From NCBI GenBank assembly GCA_009924885.1, contig RFQS01000091.1:1-8871 (forward strand): 8,871 nt of DNA. The letters run 5' to 3'. Below the pieces are notes generated by a model that was not told where the DNA came from, ran no database searches, and saw only the letters and a program-made list of their open reading frames with translations. Position 1 is the stretch's first letter, and every line of letters begins with the position of its first letter. Made by a program: the position numbers and the translations under genes. Below are positions 1 to 5,458 of the stretch, in pieces. This DNA is from Pseudomonadota bacterium. Its GTDB lineage: Bacteria > Cyanobacteriota > Vampirovibrionia > LMEP-6097.

Positions 1-48
1 CCAACTAAAGCTCCTGCTCCAACAGCTAGAGATTTTAATATTCACTAG
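1..48 (+). CDS. possible 3' end of an upstream protein (partial)
   Basis: Frame 1 from the window edge reads a short Pro/Ala-rich tail, PTKAPAPTARDFNIH, then a TAG stop. The codon choice (act, aaa, gct, aga, aat) matches the clear genes here, and two hairpins follow downstream, as expected for the end of a + strand transcription unit. Frame 2 is also open a little further, to a TAA at 65-67, so the frame is not certain. No family can be named from 15 residues, and the region might be non-coding. Confidence 0.3.
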   Translation, partial: PTKAPAPTARDFNIH

Positions 49-90
49 TAATCGCAGAAATTTCTAATTCCCTGCAACGGTGCATAAAAC

Positions 91-109
91 AACTTAGTAA
101 CCCTAAGTT
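91..109. other. small perfect hairpin upstream of the main terminator
   Basis: AACTTAG (91-97) pairs with CTAAGTT (103-109) across the 5-nt loop TAACC. It lies 5 nt before the long terminator hairpin, so the upstream transcript would end in two stacked stem-loops. It has no T-run of its own and may protect the 3' end of the message rather than terminate transcription. Confidence 0.45.
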
Positions 110-114
110 TAAAT

Positions 115-163
115 AACTAGAAAGACAAAACCCCGCCACAAGCGGGGTTTTGTCTTTCTAGTT
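115..163. terminator. bidirectional intrinsic terminator, 22-bp perfect stem
   Basis: The arms at 115-136 and 142-163 are perfectly complementary over 22 bp, with a 5-nt loop (CACAA). The loop-proximal six pairs are all G-C (CCCCGC/GCGGGG), flanked by AAAA/TTTT and further A/T-rich pairs, so either strand gives a GC core followed by a U-rich tract (TTTTGTCTTT). It separates whatever lies upstream from the DUF4160 gene, which begins about 60 nt later. The stem is unusually long and perfect for a simple terminator. Confidence 0.9.
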
Positions 164-224
164 TAAATTAGTAAAAATCCCTTAAAATCGGAACCTCACT
201 TCGCTAACTTTTAAGCTTAGAGCT

Positions 225-464
225 GTGAGTCCCACAATTTTTAGATATAAAAATTACCGCTTCTTTTTCTTCTCAAAAGAAGAATCTCGAATACATATCC
301 ACGTATGCAGTAATAACAGCGAAGCTAAATTCTGGCTTGAACCCAAAGTAGAACTAGTTTACGGGTATAATTTAAACAGTAAAGAAATAAAAATACTAGA
401 GCAATTAATCAAGGAAAGACTTTATGAAATCAAAGAAAAATGGCAAAAATACTTCTGCTCTTAA
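225..464 (+). CDS. DUF4160 family protein (putative toxin-antitoxin-type module)
   Basis: This 79-residue protein has the DUF4160 pattern: an N-terminal SPTIFRYKNYRFFFFSKEE block, an IHIHV histidine motif at residues 23-27, the AKFWLEPKVEL motif at 34-44, and a C-terminal helix ending in WQKYF. The GTG at 225 is chosen because family members begin M-(S)-PTI directly at this point. No good Shine-Dalgarno precedes it. DUF4160 proteins are usually encoded just before a DUF2442 protein, as here, and the pair has been proposed as a toxin-antitoxin-like unit; the molecular activity is not established. The two frames overlap by 41 nt, which implies coupled translation. The 61 bases between the terminator and this start show no convincing promoter. 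Confidence 0.85.
   Translation: MSPTIFRYKNYRFFFFSKEESRIHIHVCSNNSEAKFWLEPKVELVYGYNLNSKEIKILEQLIKERLYEIKEKWQKYFCS
411..418 (+). promoter_or_regulatory. Shine-Dalgarno for the DUF2442 gene
   Basis: AAGGAAAG lies 5 nt before the ATG at 424, inside the DUF4160 coding frame. It supports the overlapping start in preference to any later one. Confidence 0.55.
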
Positions 465-687
465 GATCGAAAATATCTCTAAAAGTGGCTTTTCACTATT
501 TTTAGATAATCAAAAATATTTACTAAACTTTAGTGAATACCCTTGGTTTAAAAATGCTTCTGGTGAAGAAATATTAAACGTCAAACTCTTAAACTCTCAT
601 CACCTCTATTGGGAATCCTTAGACATCGACCTAGAACTGGATTCGATTAAGAACCCTGATAGTTATCCACTTTCATTTAAAAGTTAG
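424..687 (+). CDS. DUF2442 family protein, partner of the DUF4160 gene
   Basis: The 87-residue protein matches the DUF2442 layout: a short basic N-terminus, a strand block with a GFSLFLDNQKYLLNF-like segment, the EYPWFKNA motif (family: fPWf..A), and a C-terminal HLYWESLDIDLELDSI block followed by PDSYPL. DUF2442 proteins are small, nearly always sit beside DUF4160, and are often described as the likely antitoxin or DNA-binding partner; that role is inferred from context. The start at 424 is backed by AAGGAAAG at 411-418 and gives a 41-nt overlap with the upstream gene. The stop TAG (685-687) overlaps the stop of the convergent dehydrogenase gene, leaving no room for a terminator between them. 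Confidence 0.83.
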   Translation: MKSKKNGKNTSALKIENISKSGFSLFLDNQKYLLNFSEYPWFKNASGEEILNVKLLNSHHLYWESLDIDLELDSIKNPDSYPLSFKS

Positions 688-1502
688 TAAGTATCTATCA
701 TCGCCCCAGCAGCAATTAAAACCTGTCCGCTTACATAACTAGATAGATCTGAAGCAAAGAAAAGTGCGATGTTAGCTATATCCTGAGGCTTACCCATACC
801 TTCTTTACGCTGAAGCCCAGTCTGAGAGTAAAGCATCTGAATCATCTGCATCTGCTGTTCTGGGATACCTAATTTAGGATCATCTGAAGGAGCCGTGGTT
901 AACCTAGTTTCAATAAAACCTGGTGCTATAGAATTACATCTGATATTAAACCTCGCCCATTCTTTAGCTACAGTGCGGGTTATACCATTAATACCAGCTT
1001 TAGCAGCAGCATAATTAATCTGCCCAGCATTCCCTTTCACCCCAGAAGTAGATGAAATATTAATGATAGATCTAGTCGCGGCCACGCCTTCGTCTTTAGC
1101 TTTATCACGCATCGCTGGAACGCTTGCCTGAATCATGTTATAAGTGCCTTTAAGATTTACATCGATAACGAAGTTCCATTCATCCGCGGTCATCTTATGA
1201 ATTACCGCATCTCTAGTAATTCCTGCGATATTGGCTAAAATATCCACGCCACTTGGAGAAAATTCTAAAGCTTTACTGAAAACATCTTTACAGTCAGCTT
1301 CTTTAGTTATGTTCGCCATTTTATAAACAGCTTTATAACCCTTTGCTGTAAGCTCTTCTAAAACTTCCTTTAATGGAGCCTCATCTATATCGACTAGAAC
1401 TAAATTCGCACCGTGCTCAGCATACAGAAGTGCCGTGGCCTTACCGATACCTCTTCCTGCACCTGTTACTACTGCGGTCTTATTTTCTAAAAGCTTAGTC
1501 AT
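684..1502 (-). CDS. short-chain dehydrogenase/reductase, FabG-like
   Basis: The 272-residue protein is a classical SDR. TGAGRGIG at 13-20 is the dinucleotide-binding loop, NIAG lies at 91-94, the structural Asn is N116, and the catalytic triad is S151, Y164 and K168 (YAAAK). PGFIETR at 194-200 closes the active site. Overall it resembles 3-oxoacyl-ACP or acetoacetyl-CoA reductases (NADPH-dependent reduction of a beta-keto acyl group). However, it is about 25 residues longer than FabG, with extra residues before the catalytic Ser (about 131-144) and in the substrate-binding lid (about 201-225). The true substrate is therefore open, and no fab or pha genes are nearby. No Shine-Dalgarno is seen. 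A TATTAT box six nt before the ATG (1509-1514, minus strand) would give a leaderless message. It is divergent from sdhA and convergent with the DUF2442 gene. Confidence 0.9.
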   Translation of the reverse strand: MTKLLENKTAVVTGAGRGIGKATALLYAEHGANLVLVDIDEAPLKEVLEELTAKGYKAVYKMANITKEADCKDVFSKALEFSPSGVDILANIAGITRDAVIHKMTADEWNFVIDVNLKGTYNMIQASVPAMRDKAKDEGVAATRSIINISSTSGVKGNAGQINYAAAKAGINGITRTVAKEWARFNIRCNSIAPGFIETRLTTAPSDDPKLGIPEQQMQMIQMLYSQTGLQRKEGMGKPQDIANIALFFASDLSSYVSGQVLIAAGAMIDTY

Positions 1503-1593
1503 AATGACATAATACCCACAAAAGGCGACATCTTCTACTACTAGCTTTAGACAATACTGTTAAAATGAAAATTGGGTAAAATTTTATTATTAT
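1503..1593. promoter_or_regulatory. divergent promoter region, dehydrogenase gene / sdhA
   Basis: This 91-bp AT-rich spacer must hold promoters for both flanking genes. On the minus strand TATTAT (1509-1514) sits 6 nt before the dehydrogenase ATG. On the plus strand TAAAAT (1577-1582) sits 11 nt before the sdhA ATG. Neither has a convincing -35 at 16-18 bp, and neither gene has a Shine-Dalgarno. Very short or absent leaders are possible; the boxes could also be chance in AT-rich DNA. Confidence 0.4.
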
Positions 1594-3342
1594 ATGTCTA
1601 AAGTAGATCAAAAAATTGTAGTAGTTGGTGGTGGACTTGGGGGCTTAGCTGCTGTACTAAATGCAGTGCAGAAAGGAGCTAGTGTAGATTTAATATCTAT
1701 AGTCCCAGTAAAACGTTCTCACTCAGCATGTGCCCAAGGTGGTATCAATGCTGCTAAGAATATTAAAGGTGAAGGCGATAGCGTAGAGAAGCATGCATTT
1801 GACACAGTTTATGGTGGTGATTTCTTAGCGAATCAAGGTCCTATAGTGAGAATGTGTAAGGCTGCACCAAGTGTAATTGATCTGTTCGATAGATTTGGAG
1901 TAATGTTTAATAGAACTCCAGAAGGACATTTAGATTTTAGAAGATTTGGTGGAACGCTTTATCACAGAACTGCTTTCGCTGGAGCTACTACTGGTCAGCA
2001 GCTACTGTATTCTTTAGATGAGCAAGTCAGAAGATTCGAAGCACAAGGAAAAGTTACTAAATACGAAGGCTGGGAAATGCTTTCTAATATTATCGATGAT
2101 AACGGTGTCTGTAGGGGCATAGTCGCTCAAAATCTAGATACCATGGAGCTTAGGGCCTTTAAAGCAAATGCAGTTATTATAGCTACTGGTGGACCGGGGA
2201 ACGTCTTCGGCAGATCGACTAACGGCACTATTAATAATGGTATTGCAGCTTCTACTTCATTTAAACAAGGCGTAAAATATGCTAATGGAGAGTTTATTCA
2301 AGTACACCCGACTGCGATACCCGGCTCTGATAAAGATAGATTAATGTCGGAATCCGCTCGTGGTGAAGGTGGTAGAATTTGGACTTGGAAGAATGGCGAG
2401 AAATGGTACTTCCTTGAAGAAAAATACCCTAAATATGGGAACTTAGTCCCACGTGATATCGCCACTAGAGAAATTTTTGATATAGTCCATAAACAAGGCC
2501 TAGGAGTACATGGTAGACCTTTTGTCTATTTAGACTTAACTCATAAAACACGTGAAGAATTAGATAAGAAGCTAGGCGGTATTTTAGAAATTTATGAAAA
2601 ATTTAAAGGCGTAGACCCGCGTGAAGTGCCTATGGAAGTTTTTCCGTCAGTGCATTACAGCATGGGTGGTCTGTGGGTAGATGATGAAAAACAGATGACC
2701 AATGTACCTGGACTTTTTGCTGCTGGAGAATGTGAATATCAGTACCATGGAGCGAACAGACTCGGAGCGAACAGCTTACTATCTTGCACCTTTGGTGGTC
2801 TAGAAGCTGGTCTTGCCGTATTAGATTATATTAATGGATTAGAAAAATCTTATACCGATATAGATGAAAGTATCTTTAATAGACAGTTAGAAGCAGAGCA
2901 GTCTTTAATTCATACATTAACTAATCAGTCTGGCAAAGAGAATGCCAGAGCTATTCATATTGAGCTTGGAAACATGATGACTAAGCATGTCACAGTAGTG
3001 AGATACGATAAAGATTTATCAGATACGCTAGAAGGCATTAAAGGCTTAAGAGATAAATTTAAACAGGTCCAAATCCCAGATACCAGTAAATGGGCAAACC
3101 AAAGTTTATTTTATATGAGAGAACTTCACCATATGTTTGATCTAGCTGAAGTTATTACCAAAAGTGCTCTTCTAAGAAAAGAATCTCGTGGAGCTCACTA
3201 TAAACCAGAATATCCTGATCGCAATGATAGTGATTGGTTAAAAACGACTATCGCTAGTTATAAAAATGGGGAAGTAGATATTTCTTATGAGCCAGTTGAT
3301 ACCTCGCATTTTGAGCCTATTTTAAGAAATTACTCTAAATAA
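1594..3342 (+). CDS. sdhA: succinate dehydrogenase/fumarate reductase flavoprotein subunit
   Basis: The 582-residue protein is the FAD subunit of complex II, which oxidises succinate to fumarate (or the reverse) at the inner face of the membrane. The Rossmann GGGLGGLAA lies at 12-20. His43 in RSHSACAQGG is the expected covalent FAD attachment site. Catalytic residues appear as H238 (VHPT), R287 (VPRDIATRE), H354 (HYSMGG) and R389 (GANRLGANSL). The HRTAFAGATTGQQLLY block and overall length (about 586 in Bacillus) place it with Bacillus-type, menaquinone-linked enzymes. No sdhB or sdhC is adjacent, so the iron-sulfur and membrane subunits must be elsewhere. Cyanobacteria likewise scatter their sdh genes. 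No Shine-Dalgarno precedes the ATG; the first in-frame Met is placed normally for the fold. Confidence 0.96.
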   Translation: MSKVDQKIVVVGGGLGGLAAVLNAVQKGASVDLISIVPVKRSHSACAQGGINAAKNIKGEGDSVEKHAFDTVYGGDFLANQGPIVRMCKAAPSVIDLFDRFGVMFNRTPEGHLDFRRFGGTLYHRTAFAGATTGQQLLYSLDEQVRRFEAQGKVTKYEGWEMLSNIIDDNGVCRGIVAQNLDTMELRAFKANAVIIATGGPGNVFGRSTNGTINNGIAASTSFKQGVKYANGEFIQVHPTAIPGSDKDRLMSESARGEGGRIWTWKNGEKWYFLEEKYPKYGNLVPRDIATREIFDIVHKQGLGVHGRPFVYLDLTHKTREELDKKLGGILEIYEKFKGVDPREVPMEVFPSVHYSMGGLWVDDEKQMTNVPGLFAAGECEYQYHGANRLGANSLLSCTFGGLEAGLAVLDYINGLEKSYTDIDESIFNRQLEAEQSLIHTLTNQSGKENARAIHIELGNMMTKHVTVVRYDKDLSDTLEGIKGLRDKFKQVQIPDTSKWANQSLFYMRELHHMFDLAEVITKSALLRKESRGAHYKPEYPDRNDSDWLKTTIASYKNGEVDISYEPVDTSHFEPILRNYSK

Positions 3343-3381
3343 TTCACAGATTTAAATACAACTAAAACTCCATTTCACGAA

Positions 3382-3403
3382 AAGGCTATAATAAGGCTAT
3401 AAT
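3382..3403 (+). promoter_or_regulatory. tandem 11-bp repeat with two TATAAT boxes before hisA
   Basis: AAGGCTATAAT occurs twice head-to-tail (3382-3392 and 3393-3403), ending one base before the hisA ATG. Each copy holds a perfect TATAAT (3387-3392 and 3398-3403). If the first works as a -10 element, transcription would start about 5 nt before the start codon, giving a nearly leaderless mRNA. No clear -35 lies 16-18 bp upstream. The AAGG of the second copy could instead act as a weak ribosome-binding site. The rest of the sdhA-hisA gap (3343-3381) shows no terminator. Confidence 0.5.
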
Positions 3404-3404
3404 C

Positions 3405-4208
3405 ATGAAGGTGACCCGCGAAGAAGATAAGACCAGAGTTAACACAAGCCCAATCCAGAAGGATAAGTTTGCCGTGTTTCCAGCTATAGATATTCTTGAA
3501 GGTAACTGTGTAAGGCTTTATCAGGGTGACTTTAATGATGAGACTATTTATAATAAAGATCCAGCGTTCGTTGCAAGAAAATTGGAATCAGAAGGTGCAA
3601 GATATTTACACATAGTAGATTTAGATGGTGCTAAATCTGGCATGCTGTGCAATCTGTCTTTAATTAAAGATTTAGTCTCTTCTGTTAATCTATATATTCA
3701 AGTAGGTGGCGGAATTCGTGATTTAAATATCGCAGAACAGATTTTAAATGCTGGCGTAAATAGGATCATTATTGGTAGCGCTATAGTGAAAAATCCTCAA
3801 ATGGTAAAAGATGCTCTTAAGCATTTTGGTCCAGATAAAGTAGTATTTGGTTTGGATTGTCGTGATGGCTATTTAGCTATTAATGGCTGGCAAGAAAACT
3901 CTAAAATTAAAGCTATTGATATAGCTAAAGAATATAAAGAACACTATGGGTTAAAGACTGTCATCTACACTGACATTCATAGAGATGGCACTCTGCAAGG
4001 TCCTAATATAACAGAATTAATTGAATTCATGACTGCTACAGGAATTGACACGATTGCAAGTGGTGGAATTTCTGGTCTTGATGATATTAAATTATTAATT
4101 AATCACCTTAATCAAAATCAGCCCCTGAGAGGTGTAGTAGTTGGTAAAGCCCTTTATGCAAAAAAAATCCAGCCAAGTGCATTGTTTAACTTGAATGTTG
4201 GTGCTTAA
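3405..4208 (+). CDS. hisA: ProFAR isomerase (HisA), histidine biosynthesis
   Basis: HisA catalyses the fourth step of histidine synthesis, an Amadori isomerisation of ProFAR to PRFAR. The (beta/alpha)8 barrel starts at FAVFPAIDI (22-30) with catalytic Asp29. Phosphate-binding motifs are VGGGIRD (100-106) and SGGIS (219-223). The second-half acid is in TDIHRDGTLQGPN (D190, D194), and VVFGLDCRDG (146-155) holds the strand-5 Asp. PAIDI and TLQGP favour HisA over HisF. The protein is 267 residues against about 240-250 usual, because of a charged N-terminal stretch of some 20 residues before the barrel. The next in-frame ATG is deep in the fold, so the upstream ATG is kept, although a non-ATG start (for example the GTG/GTT region near residues 12-24) cannot be excluded. 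It is directly followed by ribF; no other his gene is present. Confidence 0.95.
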   Translation: MKVTREEDKTRVNTSPIQKDKFAVFPAIDILEGNCVRLYQGDFNDETIYNKDPAFVARKLESEGARYLHIVDLDGAKSGMLCNLSLIKDLVSSVNLYIQVGGGIRDLNIAEQILNAGVNRIIIGSAIVKNPQMVKDALKHFGPDKVVFGLDCRDGYLAINGWQENSKIKAIDIAKEYKEHYGLKTVIYTDIHRDGTLQGPNITELIEFMTATGIDTIASGGISGLDDIKLLINHLNQNQPLRGVVVGKALYAKKIQPSALFNLNVGA

Positions 4209-5162
4209 TTGAAACTATTTAACTTAAAACATGATCAGGAATTTTCTTTTAAAGAAACAGAAATTCTACACAGCCCTCAGGAATTACTTTTCTCAGCTTC
4301 ATCTGTAGCACTAGGGATATTTGATGGAGTACATCTTGGACATCAAAGCATTATCAAAGCAGCTCAGCAAGAAGCTTTAGACAGAAGTTTAAAGTCAGTG
4401 ATTTTAACTTTTGAAAATCACCCTCGTTCACTCACTATAAACAACAGCCCAAGCCTAATTACTGATTTTCAGACTCGCTTAAAACTCTTCAAAGAACTTA
4501 GTATAGACTATGTTTTAGCAATAAAATTCTCATTAGAGATTATGAACATGAGCCCAGATGAATATCTCAGAAACTACCTTCTAGCCACTCTAAACGCGAA
4601 AAGTGTTTCAGTAGGATATGATCATCATTTTGGTAAAAATCGCAGTGGAAATGTAGAGTTTTTAAAAGAGTTTTGTAAAGAGAATGATATTTTCATAACT
4701 ATTAAAGAAGCTTTTAAAATAGATGGTGATCTAGTGAGCAGCTCTAGGATTCGCGAACAGCTTACTGAAGGTAATATTCGAGAAGCTAATAAATTACTGG
4801 GCCGAAATTTTACATTAAGAGGCACTGTTATTCATGGAGATGGCAGAGGTAAAGAATTAGGTTTTCCTACTGCGAATTTAAAAATATCAGATGAATTAAT
4901 TAAACCTAAGGTGGGAGTATATTTAGCTACAGCTAATAAACATCAATGCTTAGTAAATATCGGTCATAGACCGACTTTTAGCGATAAACAAGAATTAAGT
5001 ATCGAAGCTCATTTATTAGATTTCAGCGAGAATATTTATAACGCTGAATTAGAATTAGAGTTTATAGATAAAATCCGTGACGAAAAAAAATTTTCATCGA
5101 AAGAAGAATTAATTAAACAGATAAAAGAAGATATCAGCCTCACTAAAATTCATACTCTATAG
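4209..5162 (+). CDS. ribF: bifunctional riboflavin kinase / FAD synthetase
   Basis: RibF makes FMN from riboflavin and then FAD from FMN. The N-terminal nucleotidyltransferase domain shows GIFDGVHLGH (36-45), TFENHPR (67-73), VGYDHHFGKNRSGN (135-148) and SSSRIRE (177-183). The C-terminal flavokinase domain shows GDGRGKELGFPTAN (210-223), NIGHRPTF (250-257) and the catalytic Glu in IEAHLLDF (E266). Length, 317, is typical. The start is a TTG immediately after the hisA stop (TAATTG). No ATG or GTG occurs in frame before the FDGVHLGH motif, and the resulting lead of about 35 residues is slightly long but normal for the family. Lack of a Shine-Dalgarno and zero spacing imply translational coupling to hisA. 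FAD from this enzyme would serve SdhA, but that link is only metabolic. Confidence 0.94.
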   Translation: MKLFNLKHDQEFSFKETEILHSPQELLFSASSVALGIFDGVHLGHQSIIKAAQQEALDRSLKSVILTFENHPRSLTINNSPSLITDFQTRLKLFKELSIDYVLAIKFSLEIMNMSPDEYLRNYLLATLNAKSVSVGYDHHFGKNRSGNVEFLKEFCKENDIFITIKEAFKIDGDLVSSSRIREQLTEGNIREANKLLGRNFTLRGTVIHGDGRGKELGFPTANLKISDELIKPKVGVYLATANKHQCLVNIGHRPTFSDKQELSIEAHLLDFSENIYNAELELEFIDKIRDEKKFSSKEELIKQIKEDISLTKIHTL

Positions 5163-5194
5163 AGTTTCTCAAAATTTCAAAGACTAAAAAAATT

Positions 5195-5270
5195 TGGTAC
5201 CCCCAAGGGAATTCGAATCCCTGTTGTTCGGATGAAAACCGAATGTCCTAGGCCTCTAGACGATGGGGGC
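5195..5270 (-). tRNA. trnE: tRNA-Glu(UUC)
   Basis: Read on the minus strand, 76 nt fold as a full cloverleaf. The acceptor GCCCCCA pairs with TGGGGGT (a G1-U72 pair plus six Watson-Crick pairs). The D-arm is GTCTAGAGGCCTAGGAC. The anticodon stem is TTCGG/CCGAA around loop TTTTCAT, giving anticodon TTC (5234-5236). The T-arm is AGGGA-TTCGAAT-TCCCT, the discriminator base is A, and CCA is encoded (5195-5197). It reads GAA/GAG. The acceptor, D-arm and T-arm strongly recall cyanobacterial and plastid tRNA-Glu, the tRNA that also feeds tetrapyrrole synthesis there. A seven-T tract follows 2 nt after the CCA and may help termination. It is convergent with ribF (32-nt gap) and divergent from rplC. 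Confidence 0.97.
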
Positions 5271-5285
5271 ACATGAACTTAAATA

Positions 5286-5315
5286 ATTTTAGTGTAAGGG
5301 ACTTATTATTTGCAA
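5286..5315 (-). promoter_or_regulatory. predicted promoter of tRNA-Glu
   Basis: On the minus strand TTGCAA (5310-5315, 4/6 to the -35 consensus) is followed after 18 bp by TAAAAT (5286-5291, 5/6 to the -10). The box ends 15 nt before the mature tRNA 5' end, leaving a short leader for RNase P to remove. Confidence 0.5.
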
Positions 5316-5359
5316 TAAGAATTTCTATTTTTTAATCTTAAATCAAGAATTCAAGAATT

Positions 5360-5388
5360 TTAACAGTGCTAGCACTGCACTTTATGTT
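5360..5388 (+). promoter_or_regulatory. predicted rplC promoter
   Basis: TTAACA (5360-5365, 5/6 to TTGACA) and TATGTT (5383-5388, 4/6 to TATAAT) are separated by 17 bp. The start point would fall near 5395 and leave a leader of about 64 nt before the rplC ATG. A 14-bp palindrome overlaps the -35 end and the spacer. Confidence 0.5.
5364..5377. promoter_or_regulatory. 14-bp perfect palindrome, possible operator
   Basis: CAGTGCTAGCACTG is a perfect palindrome located across the last bases of the predicted -35 and the promoter spacer of rplC. A dimeric regulator bound here would block RNA polymerase. The AGTGCTA/TAGCACT half-sites recall, in reversed order and without the spacer, the arms of the HrcA CIRCE element, but the spacing does not fit CIRCE. 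The regulator is unknown. Confidence 0.4.
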
Positions 5389-5414
5389 AAGATTTATCAG
5401 GAAATTCATGAAGG

Positions 5415-5437
5415 CTTTTAGAACTTTTATCTAAGAG
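5415..5437 (+). other. stem-loop in the rplC leader
   Basis: CTTTTAGA (5415-5422) can pair with TCTAAGAG (5430-5437) through seven Watson-Crick pairs and one G-U, with a 7-nt loop. It lies 8 nt upstream of the rplC Shine-Dalgarno. It is A/U-rich and marginal, and a role in ribosomal-protein feedback is only possible. Confidence 0.25.
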
Positions 5438-5445
5438 TTACTGTG

Positions 5446-5453
5446 AAAAGGAG
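5446..5453 (+). promoter_or_regulatory. strong Shine-Dalgarno of rplC
   Basis: AAAAGGAG stands 5 nt before the ATG. It is one of only two strong sites in this window, as expected for a highly expressed ribosomal protein. Confidence 0.8.
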
Positions 5454-5458
5454 AAAAA

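Noticed and set aside
1..57. A minus-strand reading of the left edge starting at a GTG (VNIKISSC...) or the frame reading LKSLAVGAGALVG.
   Set aside because: The first has poor codon content and a tail rich in Trp/Cys/Arg/Ser. The second has a stop immediately before it and no usable start codon. The strong terminator downstream fits a + strand gene better.
45..90. CTAGTAATCGCAGA (45-58), identical to a universally conserved 16S rRNA segment, with a vaguely 16S-like CTGC..CGGTG..ATA 15-25 nt later.
   Set aside because: The flanking bases do not follow 16S, the second match needs gaps, and a 14-nt match is possible by chance. A covariance-model search for 16S fragments would settle it; I do not call a partial rRNA.
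4625..4825. A 66-codon open frame on the minus strand inside ribF.
   Set aside because: It is antisense to a confidently identified RibF domain, has no family resemblance, and shows Ser/Leu-rich composition typical of a shadow frame.
5163..5194. Possible terminator stem between ribF and tRNA-Glu (AGTTT...AAGACT).
   Set aside because: Pairing needs a bulge and is A/T-rich. The T-run after the tRNA may assist termination on the minus strand, but no solid hairpin can be drawn.
5364..5377. HrcA/CIRCE operator.
   Set aside because: The half-sites are in the opposite order and abut directly, lacking the 9-bp spacer of CIRCE, and rplC is not a heat-shock gene.
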